Origin: Paracoccaceae bacterium
GTDB lineage: Bacteria > Pseudomonadota > Alphaproteobacteria > Rhodobacterales > Rhodobacteraceae
DNA: 64,000 bases
Reading direction: 5' to 3'
Assembly (NCBI GenBank): GCA_022448925.1
Contig: JAKVCP010000010.1
Coordinates: 1 to 64,000, forward strand
Part shown: positions 7,917 through 17,771 of the stretch, piece by piece
How positions within the stretch are numbered: the stretch's first letter is position 1
Layout: every line of letters begins with the position of its first letter
Translations under genes and position numbers: made by a program
Notes under the pieces: model-generated
Databases searched by the model: none
Told to the model about the DNA's origin: nothing
The model's input: only the letters and a program-made list of their open reading frames with translations

Positions 7917-9059
7917 ATGGACAATATCGCAGGATCCAAGTCGGGCCTTTCGTGGGCTGTCAATATCTCGGTCGTTTTCCTTGTGGTGCTGTGGCTTTTG
8001 CCGACAGTGGGATTGCTTGTGTCGTCGTTCAGAACGGCAGACCAGATCGCCAGCTCTGGTTGGTGGGCATCACTGGGCACGCAGCAACTGAACAACCCCG
8101 CCATTCGCCTGAGCGGCGAGGAAAGGCTGGAAAGCGGGCTGTTTGTGATCGAAGGCAACCTGTTTCCCGACACCAACCCGACAGTTCTGGCCTGGGGCAC
8201 CTCATCGCGTGCAACCTCGGCGTTTGGTCCGGGTGAGACAGCCGAACTGTCCAAGGGACGCACGGTCACTGTCGATGCAGAGGGCAGGTTTCGCATGACC
8301 GCCCAGGACAGCCAGCAGGGCAAGCGCTTGCCGCGGGTGTTCACATCCACCTCTTCACCTCCTGAGTTCACCTTGGACAACTATCAGTTGATGTTGTTCG
8401 ACGACTCAAATCTGGAAGGAATGGCCAAGGCGTTTTTCAACACGCTTACGGTGACCATTCCGGCCACCATCATCCCGATCCTGATCGCTGCTTTCGCGGC
8501 CTATGCGCTGGCATGGATGGACTTCCCCGGACGAGCGCTGCTGGTGGCTATGGTCGTGGGATTGCTGGTTGTTCCGCTGCAATTGGCGCTGATCCCGCTG
8601 CTCAAGCTGCATCTGGGGATCGGGATCGGCAAGGGATATCTTGGTGTCTGGCTGGCGCATACGGGCTTTGGTTTGCCTCTCGCGATTTATCTGCTGCGCA
8701 ACTACATGGTCGGGCTGCCGCGCGACATTATCGAAAACGCCAAGGTGGATGGAGCGACAGATTTTCAGATCTTCACCAAGATCATCCTCCCTCTGTCATT
8801 TCCCGCCTTGGCGTCCTTTGCAATTTTCCAGTTTCTCTGGACTTGGAATGACCTGCTGGTTGCCAAGGTGTTCCTGATCGATTCGACCGGGTCCACAACC
8901 GTGATGACGAACCAGATCGTCGAGCTTCTGGGCACTCGGGGCGGCAACTGGGAGATCCTGGCGACGGCGGCGTTTGTGTCCATCGCGGTGCCACTGGCCG
9001 TCTTTTTCGCAATGCAAAAATACCTGGTGCGCGGTCTTTTGGCCGGCTCCGTCAAATAA
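7917..9059 (+). CDS. aglG: Alpha-glucoside ABC transporter, permease
   Basis: 380 residues from ATG 7917, with GAGGGAAAGG just upstream; an in-frame GTG at 7902 that overlaps the aglF stop is the alternative start. Longer than ordinary MalG-like permeases (about 280) because about 125 residues (45-165) lie between the first membrane helix (15-37) and the core bundle, probably as a periplasmic domain; this insertion is known in AglG. The EAA-type loop reads ENAKVDGATDF at 273-283. It forms the second half of the membrane channel with AglF. The aglA remnant follows after 12 bases. Confidence 0.92.
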   Translation: MDNIAGSKSGLSWAVNISVVFLVVLWLLPTVGLLVSSFRTADQIASSGWWASLGTQQLNNPAIRLSGEERLESGLFVIEGNLFPDTNPTVLAWGTSSRATSAFGPGETAELSKGRTVTVDAEGRFRMTAQDSQQGKRLPRVFTSTSSPPEFTLDNYQLMLFDDSNLEGMAKAFFNTLTVTIPATIIPILIAAFAAYALAWMDFPGRALLVAMVVGLLVVPLQLALIPLLKLHLGIGIGKGYLGVWLAHTGFGLPLAIYLLRNYMVGLPRDIIENAKVDGATDFQIFTKIILPLSFPALASFAIFQFLWTWNDLLVAKVFLIDSTGSTTVMTNQIVELLGTRGGNWEILATAAFVSIAVPLAVFFAMQKYLVRGLLAGSVK

Positions 9060-9071
9060 GAAAGCGTCGTT

Positions 9072-10699
9072 ATGAATAAAGAGGTCAAGCTGGACATGTC
9101 GCATGTTTTGGCATCTGACAAGGACTGGTGGCGAGGGGCAGTGATCTATCAGATCTACCCGCGCAGCTTTCAGGACAGCAATGGGGATGGAATCGGTGAT
9201 CTGCGCGGCATTGTTGACCGCATGGACTACATCGCATCGCTGGGGGTGGACGCGATCTGGATATCGCCGTTTTTCACCTCTCCGATGAAAGACTTTGGCT
9301 ATGACGTCAGCAATTACTGCGATGTTGATCCGATGTTTGGCTCCTTGGCTGACTTTGATGCGGTGGCCTTCGTGTGATGATTGACCAGGTGCTGTCCCAC
9401 AGCTCGGATCAGCACCCCTGGTTCACTGAAAGCCGCGCGAGTCGCGACAACGACAAGGCGGACTGGTACGTCTGGGCAGATCCGAAAGAGGACGGTACGC
9501 CGCCCAACAACTGGCTGTCGATCTTTGGTGGCTCTGCATGGCAATGGGATGCGCGGCGCGAGCAGTACTATCTGCACAATTTCCTGGTCTCGCAGCCCGA
9601 TTTGAACTTTCACTGCCCCCAGGTGCAGGATGCGCTGCTGGACACTGTGCGGTTCTGGCTGGACCGCGGGGTCGATGGGTTCCGGCTCGACACAATAAAC
9701 TTTTATGTGCATGACAAGGATCTGCGTGACAATCCTGCCTTGCCGGAGGAGATGCGCGATGACAGCATCGCACCACGTGTGAATCCGTATAATCACCAGA
9801 TGCATCTCTATTCCAAGAACCGGCCCGAAAATCTGGCGTTTCTACGCCGTTTCCGCGCACTGCTGGATGACTATCCCGCGGCGGCGGCTGTTGGCGAAGT
9901 GGGGGACGCCCAAAAAGGTCTTGAGATCATGGCCGAATACACCAGCGGGGGGGATAAGGTGCATATGTGCTACAGCTTTGAGTTCCTCTCAAAGCAAGCG
10001 CCGACCGCCGCGCGCGTCGCCGAGGTCTGGGACAGGGTCGGATCTGTGATTGATGACGGCTGGGCCTGCTGGGCATTTTCGAACCACGACGTGGTGCGCC
10101 ACGCCACGCGCTGGGATCTGTGCGATGCTGCGCAACGCTGCCTCACCACCCTGATGATGACCATGCGTGGCACCGCCTGCATTTATCAGGGCGAAGAACT
10201 GGGTCTGACCGAAGCCGATGTGGCCTTTGAGGATCTGCAAGATCCCTACGGCATTGAATTCTGGCCCGAGTTCAAGGGCCGCGACGGCTGTCGTACGCCG
10301 ATGGTTTGGCAGAACTCGAACCGTGATGCGGGGTTCTCTGAGGGCAAGCCCTGGTTGCCGGTCGCCTCTGAGCATCTTGGCCGCGCGGTTGAAGCTCAGG
10401 AAGACGACGAACAGGCAATCCTGCACCACTACCGACGCGCAATTGCAATGCGACGGGCAGAGCCAACCCTGGCCAAGGGCGAACAGTCGCCCGTAACCCG
10501 GCAAGGCTCGGTGGCTCTGTTCACCCGTACCTATGACGGTGTCGAGATCCTTTGCGCTTTCAATCTGGGCGATGCCGAAGCCCCCGTCAGCCTGCCGAAA
10601 GGGGATTGGCAGGGCATTGGCTCTGACCTTGGCGGCGCGGCACCTGATGCAGGCGGCCTGGCCCCGTGGCAATGCCTGTTGGCACGCCGGGTCATCTGA
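9072..10699 (+). pseudogene. aglA: Alpha-glucosidase (GH13), frameshifted by a short deletion
   Basis: Two reading frames together make one AglA-type GH13 enzyme of about 540 residues. The first (9072-9377) has WWRGAVIYQIYPRSF and GDLRGI and stops at TGA 9375 after LADFDAV. The second resumes at LRVMIDQVLSHSSD in another frame and runs to 10699 with the nucleophile region GFRLDTINF, the acid/base VGEVGD and FSNHDVVR. In the family about 12 residues separate DFD from VMID; here only enough bases remain for 4, so about 22 bases are gone. The overlap TGATG at 9375-9379 could allow re-initiation, but the product would lack the first strands of the barrel and eight residues. Hence probably inactive. 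All other catalytic parts are intact, so the loss looks recent, or the deletion is an assembly error. Confidence 0.85.
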
Positions 10700-10724
10700 A
10701 CAAACCGCAGGAGGGATAGCGGAC

Positions 10725-11813
10725 ATGGCAGATCTAAAGCTGAGGGACGTGGCCAAAACCTATTCTGGCACGGTCGATGTGCTGCGCCACATCGATCTTG
10801 ATATCACAGCCGGAGAGTTGATCGTTTTTGTGGGCCCGTCCGGCTGCGGAAAATCCACCCTTTTGCGGATGATCGCGGGGTTGGAAAAGATCACCGAAGG
10901 CACGCTTGAGATCGACGGACAGGTGATGAACGACGTCCCGCCCAGCCAGCGCGGGATAGCGATGGTGTTTCAGTCCTATGCACTCTACCCGCATATGACC
11001 GTGCGGGAAAACATGGCATTTGCCCTGAAAATCGCCAAAAAGAGCCAGTCTGAGATTGACGAGGCCGTGTCCCGTGCGGCCCGAATCCTTCAGTTGGATG
11101 ACTATCTTGACCGCCTGCCCAAAGCCCTGTCAGGGGGGCAGCGTCAACGTGTGGCCATCGGGCGCTCAATCGTTCGGGACCCCAAGGTCTTTCTGTTTGA
11201 TGAACCGCTGTCGAACCTTGACGCCGCCTTGCGTGTGGCGACCCGGATCGAGATTGCGCAACTCAAAGAGCAGATGCCGGATCGCACGATGATCTATGTC
11301 ACCCATGATCAGGTCGAAGCGATGACGCTGGCCAGCCGTATTGTGGTGCTGGCCGATAAGGGCATTGCGCAGGTTGGCACTCCGCTGGAGTTATATGAAA
11401 AGCCCAAAAGTGAATTCGTCGCGCAGTTTATCGGCTCTCCGGCGATGAACCTGCTGCCTGGCGAAATCATCGAAACCGGTGCCCAGACCCGTGTCAGGCT
11501 GGATGGTGGAGGGGATGCGATCTCCGATTATCCAACGCAGTCCTCGGATCTGGGTCGGCGGGTCAATGTTGGCGTCCGGCCCGAGGATTTGATCCAAGCG
11601 GAGGACAACGCGATCTTTGAGGGCGCGGTCGACTTCACAGAGGCTTTGGGCGAGGTGACGCTGCTCTATTTCGAAAGGCAAGGGGCTGACACCGCTGTGA
11701 TTGCCAAACTGCCGGGAATCCATGTGGGGTTGCGCGGGACTGTGGTGCGCCTGACGGCCAAGCCCTCAAAGGTTCACGTGTTCAGCAACGGCAAGTCGTT
11801 GTTGTACCCCTGA
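10725..11813 (+). CDS. aglK: Alpha-glucoside ABC transporter, ATP-binding protein
   Basis: 362 residues, MalK/UgpC-type ATPase. Walker A GPSGCGKS at 37-44, Q-loop in VFQSYALYPH, signature LSGGQ at 135-139, Walker B FLFDEP at 156-161, switch histidine in YVTHDQ, and a C-terminal TOBE regulatory region from about 240. The start is the ATG at 10725 because AGGAGGG lies 10 bases upstream; the open frame extends further 5' but inside the end of aglA. It powers AglF-AglG on the cytoplasmic face. Last gene of the operon. Because it is intact while aglA is not, uptake may still work with hydrolysis done by another glucosidase. Confidence 0.93.
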   Translation: MADLKLRDVAKTYSGTVDVLRHIDLDITAGELIVFVGPSGCGKSTLLRMIAGLEKITEGTLEIDGQVMNDVPPSQRGIAMVFQSYALYPHMTVRENMAFALKIAKKSQSEIDEAVSRAARILQLDDYLDRLPKALSGGQRQRVAIGRSIVRDPKVFLFDEPLSNLDAALRVATRIEIAQLKEQMPDRTMIYVTHDQVEAMTLASRIVVLADKGIAQVGTPLELYEKPKSEFVAQFIGSPAMNLLPGEIIETGAQTRVRLDGGGDAISDYPTQSSDLGRRVNVGVRPEDLIQAEDNAIFEGAVDFTEALGEVTLLYFERQGADTAVIAKLPGIHVGLRGTVVRLTAKPSKVHVFSNGKSLLYP

Positions 11814-11847
11814 AAGGACGCCGCGGCTGTCAAACCGGGGCAGGTAG

Positions 11848-12189
11848 TCAGGCGGCCACAGCAGGGACCATCATCATGGTGGACTTGGCTGCGGCATTGC
11901 GCATTGCGTGCAGCTTTGCCAGGTCGGGATCGTTGAACCAGGCTTCAACGGCGGCTTTGTCCTGGAAGGACAGAACCACCGCATTTAACGGGCCGACTCC
12001 GTTGTCTTTCAGCACGTCGGTCGGACCCGCGGCGGCGGGTACGCCACCGTGCTTTTGCATCGCGTGCCGGGCAAGCTGGCGATAGGCCCCCAGCGTTTCA
12101 GGGGCTGTTACCAGCAGGTTTCCGACCACATAATGGCTCTTCTTCCACTCTTCAGTGGTTACGATGAGCGAGGAACACTCTCTTGGCAA
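11848..12189 (-). CDS. DUF1330-family small protein
   Basis: Up to 113 residues. The core YVVGNLLVTAPE, the conserved GG in KHGGVPAAAGPTDV, the VVLSFQDKAAVEAWFND strand-helix and the end are typical of DUF1330, a dimeric ferredoxin-like (Dabb-type) fold of unknown substrate. The start is uncertain: the open frame begins at a TTG (12189), no ATG occurs, and a GTG at 12129 would cut into the first strand. The DNA before it on this strand is the antisense of a LysR remnant, so the original start may have been damaged by the same rearrangement. No partner gene suggests a role. Confidence 0.7.
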   Translation of the reverse strand: MPRECSSLIVTTEEWKKSHYVVGNLLVTAPETLGAYRQLARHAMQKHGGVPAAAGPTDVLKDNGVGPLNAVVLSFQDKAAVEAWFNDPDLAKLHAMRNAAAKSTMMMVPAVAA

Positions 12190-12501
12190 ATGGCCTTAAA
12201 CGAACCCATGGGCGCTGTCCTCAAACACCCTGCCTCCTATCCGGCGATGGTGTGTGATGACCTTGCAACGGCCTTGCCTTGCGCGCGCGCGGATCTCGCG
12301 ATGACCTTGATGCCCTGGGGCATCGGGAACACTGATACGGGCCTCGTGCAGGTCATGCAATTGCCTGTTCAGGATTACGCCCCGATCCGGGCGCTGACCC
12401 ATCCCGATCTGCGCCGCAACGCATTGGTGAGTGGTTTTTTGCGCTTCATTGCTGATCGCTTTGCGGCTCGGGCGCCAAACTATTGGATGCCGATGCGATA
12501 G
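12190..12501 (+). pseudogene. LysR-family regulator remnant (C-terminal end)
   Basis: About 100 residues in one frame match the end of a LysR effector domain: a helix pattern DDLATALPCARADLAM, then LMPWGIGNTDTGLVQV, then LTHPDLRRNALVSGFLRFIADRF, the usual last helix before the stop. The helix-turn-helix and the first two thirds are absent; upstream the same frame is only the antisense of the DUF1330 gene. The remaining end has also drifted (LAMTLMPWG where families have LGIAxLPxxxGD). It fills most of the 390 bases between the DUF1330 gene and uvrA. I see no other gene there. Confidence 0.6.
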
Positions 12502-12580
12502 TTTCTGTTTTGTTCTCATTTCTTTATTGGAAGATCCGGCCGCGCATACTATTCATTAAGGCGTCCGGTTGAGGTGGGTC

Positions 12581-15439
12581 ATGCCAGAGCTTAAAAACAT
12601 CGAAGTGCGCGGCGCGCGCGAACACAATCTAAAGAACATCGACGTGGACATTCCGCGCGACCAACTGGTTGTGATCACGGGGCTTTCTGGCTCTGGTAAA
12701 TCGTCACTGGCCTTTGACACGGTCTATGCCGAGGGTCAGCGTCGCTACGTCGAATCGCTGAGTGCCTATGCACGGCAATTTCTGGACATGATGGAAAAGC
12801 CGGATGTCGATCACATATCCGGCCTCAGCCCTGCCATTTCCATCGAGCAAAAGACGACCTCCAAGAACCCGCGCTCAACCGTTGGGACGGTGACCGAGAT
12901 CTACGACTACATGCGTTTGCTGTTTGCCCGTGTTGGCACGCCCTACAGCCCCGCCACGGGTCTGCCGATCCAGGCGCAGCAGGTGCAAGACATGGTTGAC
13001 CGGGTGATCGCAATGGACGACGGCACCCGGGCCTACCTGCTGGCCCCGATCGTGCGCGATCGAAAGGGTGAATACCGCAAAGAATTCCTTGAACTGCGCA
13101 AGCAGGGCTTTCAGCGCGTCAAGGTGGATGGTCAGTTTCACGAGCTCGATGAACCGCCAGCACTCGACAAGAAGTTTCGCCATGACATCGATGTGGTGGT
13201 TGACAGGATCGTCGTCAAAGAAGGGATCGAGACTCGTCTGGCCGACAGTTTCCGCACTGCTCTTGATCTGGCTGATGGCATTGCCGTGCTTGAGACGGCG
13301 CCAAAGGATGGCGAGCCAGAGCGCATCACGTTCAGTGAAAAGTTTGCCTGTCCGGTCAGCGGCTTCACAATCCCCGAGATTGAGCCACGGCTGTTTTCCT
13401 TCAACGCACCGTTTGGGGCCTGCCCGGAATGCGATGGCCTGGGAAAAGAGCTGTATTTTGACGAACGACTCGTGGTCCCCGACCAGACCCTGAAGATCAG
13501 CGATGGGGCTTTGGCACCGTGGCGCAAGGGCAAGTCGCCATACTTTCTGCAGACGATCGAAGCGATTGCCAAGCATTATGAGTTCAACAAGAACGACCGG
13601 TGGAAAGATCTTCCCAAATTTGTTCAGCAGGTCTTTCTTTATGGGTCCGGTGACGAAGAAATTTCATTCCGCTATGACGAAGGCGGACGGGTTTATCAGG
13701 TGAGCCGCGTCTTCGAGGGTGTCATTCCAAACATGGAGCGACGCTACCGCGAAACCGATTCCAACTGGATCCGCGAAGAGTTTGAGCGATACCAGAACAA
13801 CCGCCCGTGCGGTGCCTGTGGCGGCTACCGGCTACGACCCGAGGCGCTGGCCGTCCAAATTGCTGGATTGCACATCGGCCAAGTGGTCGAAATGTCGATC
13901 CGTCAAGCCTATGAGTGGTGTCAGACGGTGCCAGAGACCCTGAGCGTTCAGAAGAACGAAATCGCTCGGGCGATCCTCAAGGAAATTCGCGAACGGCTCG
14001 GCTTTTTGAACAATGTCGGGCTGGAGTATCTGACCCTCAGTCGCAACGCTGGCACCCTGTCTGGCGGGGAATCGCAGCGGATCCGCTTGGCCAGTCAGAT
14101 CGGTTCGGGGTTGACGGGTGTTCTCTATGTTCTGGATGAACCGTCGATTGGTCTGCACCAAAGAGACAATGACCGATTGCTTGAGACACTCAAAAACCTT
14201 CGGGATCAGGGAAATACCGTCATCGTGGTCGAACACGATGAAGAGGCAATTCGCGAAGCTGATTATGTCTTTGACATTGGTCCCGGTGCAGGTGTGCACG
14301 GGGGACAGGTGGTCAGCCATGGCGCGCCGGCGGAAATCGCAGCTGATCCGGGGTCGGTGACGGGGCAGTATCTGTCTGGGTTGCGTGAGATCGCGGTTCC
14401 GGCGGAACGGCGAAAGGGCAATGGAAAATCGCTCAAGGTGGTGAAGGCATCCGGGAACAACCTTCGGGATGTGACGGCAGAGTTCCCACTTGGAAAATTC
14501 GTTTGCGTGACAGGGGTGTCCGGAGGCGGCAAATCGACATTGACCATTGAAACCCTGTTCAAGACGGCGTCCATGCAGTTGAACGGGGCGCGGCAGACGC
14601 CCGCGCCGTGCGAAACGATCAAGGGCCTGGAACATCTGGACAAGGTGATCGACATTGACCAGCGTCCGATCGGACGCACGCCGCGATCAAACCCTGCCAC
14701 CTACACGGGCGCTTTCACACCAATCCGCGACTGGTTCGCCGGTCTGCCCGAAGCCAAGGCGCGCGGCTACAAGCCGGGGCGCTTCAGTTTCAACGTCAAG
14801 GGTGGGCGCTGCGAAGCATGTCAGGGGGACGGTGTCATAAAAATCGAGATGCATTTCCTTCCCGATGTCTATGTCACCTGTGAAACCTGCCACGGTGCAC
14901 GGTACAACCGCGAAACCCTTGAGATTAAGTTCAAGGGAAAAAGCATCGCCGATGTGCTGGATATGACGGTCGAAGACGCACAAGAGTTCTTCAAGGCGGT
15001 GCCTTCGATCCGCGAAAAGATGGACGCTTTGATGCGCGTTGGCTTGGGCTACATCAAGGTCGGGCAACAGGCGACGACATTGTCCGGAGGCGAGGCGCAG
15101 CGCGTCAAGCTGTCCAAGGAACTTGCGAAACGCTCGACCGGGCGAACGCTGTATATCCTCGATGAGCCAACCACGGGCCTGCATTTCGAAGATGTGCGCA
15201 AGCTGTTGGATGTGCTGCATGAATTGGTTGATGCGGGCAATACCGTGATTGTCATCGAACACAATCTCGATGTGGTGAAAACGGCCGATTGGATTATTGA
15301 TATAGGACCCGAAGGCGGTGATGGCGGTGGCGAAATCGTGGCACAGGGCACCCCCGAGGACGTCGCCAAAGAGCCACGCAGTCACACCGGGCGATATCTG
15401 CTGCCGATGTTGACCAAAAAACCGGTGGCAGCCGAGTAG
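12581..15439 (+). CDS. uvrA: Excinuclease ABC subunit A
   Basis: 952 residues, full length for UvrA, the damage-recognition ATPase of nucleotide excision repair. Two ABC modules are seen: first Walker A GLSGSGKS at 34-41, second GVSGGGKST in the C-half, two LSGGE signatures ([12 protein letters not shown] and [12 protein letters not shown]), and the DNA-binding zinc finger made of CEAC/CETC pairs, plus an insertion-domain CPEC/CGAC set. Start: ATG at 12581 with GAGGTGGG just upstream; the TTG at 12569 is less likely. The gene stands alone between an eroded region and a short stretch without a gene. No SOS box was recognised with confidence upstream. Confidence 0.97.
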   Translation: MPELKNIEVRGAREHNLKNIDVDIPRDQLVVITGLSGSGKSSLAFDTVYAEGQRRYVESLSAYARQFLDMMEKPDVDHISGLSPAISIEQKTTSKNPRSTVGTVTEIYDYMRLLFARVGTPYSPATGLPIQAQQVQDMVDRVIAMDDGTRAYLLAPIVRDRKGEYRKEFLELRKQGFQRVKVDGQFHELDEPPALDKKFRHDIDVVVDRIVVKEGIETRLADSFRTALDLADGIAVLETAPKDGEPERITFSEKFACPVSGFTIPEIEPRLFSFNAPFGACPECDGLGKELYFDERLVVPDQTLKISDGALAPWRKGKSPYFLQTIEAIAKHYEFNKNDRWKDLPKFVQQVFLYGSGDEEISFRYDEGGRVYQVSRVFEGVIPNMERRYRETDSNWIREEFERYQNNRPCGACGGYRLRPEALAVQIAGLHIGQVVEMSIRQAYEWCQTVPETLSVQKNEIARAILKEIRERLGFLNNVGLEYLTLSRNAGTLSGGESQRIRLASQIGSGLTGVLYVLDEPSIGLHQRDNDRLLETLKNLRDQGNTVIVVEHDEEAIREADYVFDIGPGAGVHGGQVVSHGAPAEIAADPGSVTGQYLSGLREIAVPAERRKGNGKSLKVVKASGNNLRDVTAEFPLGKFVCVTGVSGGGKSTLTIETLFKTASMQLNGARQTPAPCETIKGLEHLDKVIDIDQRPIGRTPRSNPATYTGAFTPIRDWFAGLPEAKARGYKPGRFSFNVKGGRCEACQGDGVIKIEMHFLPDVYVTCETCHGARYNRETLEIKFKGKSIADVLDMTVEDAQEFFKAVPSIREKMDALMRVGLGYIKVGQQATTLSGGEAQRVKLSKELAKRSTGRTLYILDEPTTGLHFEDVRKLLDVLHELVDAGNTVIVIEHNLDVVKTADWIIDIGPEGGDGGGEIVAQGTPEDVAKEPRSHTGRYLLPMLTKKPVAAE

Positions 15440-15723
15440 ATGGGGCTGACCGCACACTGTGTGTCATGGCAACGCGCATCCCTGTGCGGGCGCTGCGTTA
15501 CCAACGGTGCAGGCGACGGTGCCCAACCGCCTGCCTGCCAGATCTGGGATCATTCGCAAACACAGGCGGAAATGTTGAAAGACCTTTTCAAAAGATACAT
15601 GATTTGAAAGCCCTGCACGCCGGGCTGCCGGTACCGTCAGAATTGCTTTCATCGGCTGGCCGGCTCTTTGGGCGCCGGCGTATCGCCGGGGCTGCCAGCG
15701 CCCCGCGCGCTCGTGTCAAAGGG

Positions 15724-16137
15724 CTAGACGCGTTTTAGAGGAACGCCAAACAACTCCATCCGGTGGCCCTTTAACCGGTATCCCAGCTTCTTGGCGATCT
15801 TTTCTTGAAGCGCTTCGATCTCGGGATCGACGAATTCAATAACCTCGCCCGAGTTCATGTCGATCAGATGGTCATGATGCTCACGCTCGGCGTCTTCGTA
15901 GCGGGCGCGCCCGTCGCCGAATTCAAGCCGGTCGATGATGCCGGCTTCTTCGAACAGTTTGACTGTCCGATAGACGGTTGCGATGGAAATACGCGCGTCC
16001 ACTTCGGCGGCGCGGACATGCAGTTCCTCGACGTCAGGATGATCCTTCGAGGCTTCGAGCACCTTTGCAATGGTGCGCCGCTGCCCTGTCATGCGGAGAC
16101 CTTTGGCTTCGCAGCGGTCAGTGATCGTGTCTGTCAT
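15724..16137 (-). CDS. Fur-family metalloregulator (Fur/Mur-like)
   Basis: 137 residues from the internal ATG at 16137, the normal length; the open frame extends 18 codons further without family similarity. Winged-helix part with SIATVYRTVKLFEEAG at 51-66, then the metal-binding HHDH at 87-90, E81 and H125. No CxxC pairs follow, so the structural zinc site of enteric Fur is missing, as in rhizobial and rhodobacteral proteins of this group, which often answer to manganese (Mur) rather than iron. It is transcribed on the same strand as the antiporter upstream, 90 bases away. Whether it controls the iron-type operon at 60.6-64 kb cannot be told from here. Confidence 0.9.
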   Translation of the reverse strand: MTDTITDRCEAKGLRMTGQRRTIAKVLEASKDHPDVEELHVRAAEVDARISIATVYRTVKLFEEAGIIDRLEFGDGRARYEDAEREHHDHLIDMNSGEVIEFVDPEIEALQEKIAKKLGYRLKGHRMELFGVPLKRV

Positions 16138-16227
16138 CGGTGGTTCCCCGTCAGCGTCCCTGCTTTTGGCAAATGCAGCACCGCGCGCCAACCCCTTATG
16201 CGTGATTTTGCGTCACGGAAGGTCACA

Positions 16228-17475
16228 TTAAACCAGATCGGGTTCACGGCCGACCCGGTTGGCCAATCGTGCCACGGTAAGTCCCTGCACAATGATCGAG
16301 AAGATCACCACGACATATGTCGCTGTCAGGATCAGTGGCTTCCATTCCGTGTCAGGCAGGCTAAGCGCAAGCGCGACCGAAATGCCCCCCTTGAGCCCTC
16401 CCCAAGTCATGATTGGGATCACACCGCGCGAAAACTCTCGGAACGGGGACAGCAACAGCACTGGAACCGCAACAGCGGCAAGCCGGGCGATCAGCGCAAG
16501 TCCAATCGAAAGCACACCAATCAGCAGGTATGAGGTGTCAAAGATAATCGCAAAGACCTCAAATCCGATCATGAGGAACAACACGGCGTTCAGGACCTCA
16601 TCGATCAGTTTCCAAAACGCGTCGACGTACTGGCGGGTTTCTTCGCTCATGCCATGTTTGGTGCCGATATCGCCGATCAACAGGCCCGCACAGACCGCCA
16701 TGATCGGTGCAGACACATGCAGCGCCACCGCCAGCGAGTAGCCGCCAAAGGCCAATCCTAGGGTCAGCAACACTTCAAGGGAATAGTCATCAATCCGTCG
16801 CATCAAACGGAAGGTCAACCAACCCAGCACGACCCCCAGAATCGCGCCGCCCAGGGCCTCTTGCACAAACAGCTGCGCTGCGTCGGCAAACCCGCTGCCG
16901 TGGTGATCGTCGCCTGGAAAGGCCAGTCCGACCAGCACCAGAAAGACCACATAGCCGACGCCATCGTTGAAAAGCGATTCCCCGGCAATTTTGGTCTCAA
17001 GCGATTTGCGCAGGTTGGCCTCGCGCAGGACGCCCAGAACCGCCACCGGATCGGTCGGAGAGATCAGCGCCCCAAACACCAGCGCCACAAGCAGGGGCAT
17101 CCCGGTCATCCAGCTGAACGCCGTGCCCACGATGATGGTCGACAGTGCGACACCGATGGTGGCCATCAAAAAGACCAACCGCCACTGCGCTTTCAAGTCA
17201 TTCAGTTTGACATGCAGCGCTCCGGCAAACAGCAGCAAGCCCAGCATGCCCTCTAGCAATGCGTCATCAAACTCGACCCCTGTGACGACCTCGCGGACCG
17301 CTGCTGCCATGCCAAGCGAGGGCACCAGAAGGTCCAGCGCCAAAACGCCGAACGAGGCGACAAGCGCAACAATCATGATGCCGATCGCGGACGGAAGCCG
17401 CAAAAACAGGTAGTTGATGGCGCCGAAAAGGCCTGCCAACACGATCAGCAATGATGCGATTTGAAGAATGGTCAT
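16228..17475 (-). CDS. Na+/H+ antiporter, NhaP/CPA1 type
   Basis: 415 residues with about 12 hydrophobic segments. The CPA1 ion site is seen as ISPTDPVAVLGVL, with the TDP motif, and GESLFNDGVGYV with the FND motif that carries the transport aspartate. It sits in the inner membrane and exchanges cytoplasmic Na+ (or K+) for H+, a common need in marine bacteria. No cytoplasmic C-terminal regulatory tail is present. It lies upstream of the Fur-like gene on the same strand with a 90-base gap, probably by chance. The 296 bases upstream (17476-17771), divergent to the WcbI gene, contain no gene I can support. Confidence 0.93.
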   Translation of the reverse strand: MTILQIASLLIVLAGLFGAINYLFLRLPSAIGIMIVALVASFGVLALDLLVPSLGMAAAVREVVTGVEFDDALLEGMLGLLLFAGALHVKLNDLKAQWRLVFLMATIGVALSTIIVGTAFSWMTGMPLLVALVFGALISPTDPVAVLGVLREANLRKSLETKIAGESLFNDGVGYVVFLVLVGLAFPGDDHHGSGFADAAQLFVQEALGGAILGVVLGWLTFRLMRRIDDYSLEVLLTLGLAFGGYSLAVALHVSAPIMAVCAGLLIGDIGTKHGMSEETRQYVDAFWKLIDEVLNAVLFLMIGFEVFAIIFDTSYLLIGVLSIGLALIARLAAVAVPVLLLSPFREFSRGVIPIMTWGGLKGGISVALALSLPDTEWKPLILTATYVVVIFSIIVQGLTVARLANRVGREPDLV

Positions 17476-17771
17476 TAAGAAGCGGCCCTATCACCCAATT
17501 TCTTGGCAGTTGATGGCATTCAAGACAATCATTTCAAGCCCAGAGTTGCATCAATGCGCAGAAAAATCAGCCAGGCGGCGGTTGATGCACAACCCAAACA
17601 TGCTGCGTTCAGCCTGATCCCAAACCGCCGATCCTGACTGGCGACAGGCGTGGAGCGGGGTCTCAAACCGGTTTGCAGCTGCTGAAAATGTTCATTAAGG
17701 CTGCGTAAAGTTGACTTTCCGCGTGTTCTGGACAACTGAAGTCATAGCCGATTTACCCAAAGGTCTTGATC

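Noticed and set aside
9072-10699. A programmed frameshift in aglA instead of a mutation
   Set aside because: No slippery heptamer or stimulating hairpin is present and eight conserved residues are missing, so a shift alone would not restore the protein.
9989-10756. A 255-codon open frame antisense to the second half of aglA
   Set aside because: No family resemblance; arginine- and serine-rich product mirrors the GC-rich codons of the real gene on the plus strand.
13832-14635. A 267-codon minus-strand open frame inside uvrA
   Set aside because: UvrA covers it with strong motifs; the antisense product is unlike known proteins.
15466-15738. A 90-codon plus-strand open frame between uvrA and the Fur-like gene
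   Set aside because: No ribosome site, no family match, arginine-rich translation; a short GC-rich hairpin at 15675-15689 is the only structure in this 284-base gap.
17529-17735. A 68-codon minus-strand open frame upstream of the antiporter
   Set aside because: It has one hydrophobic stretch but no ribosome site or conserved pattern; evidence too thin.
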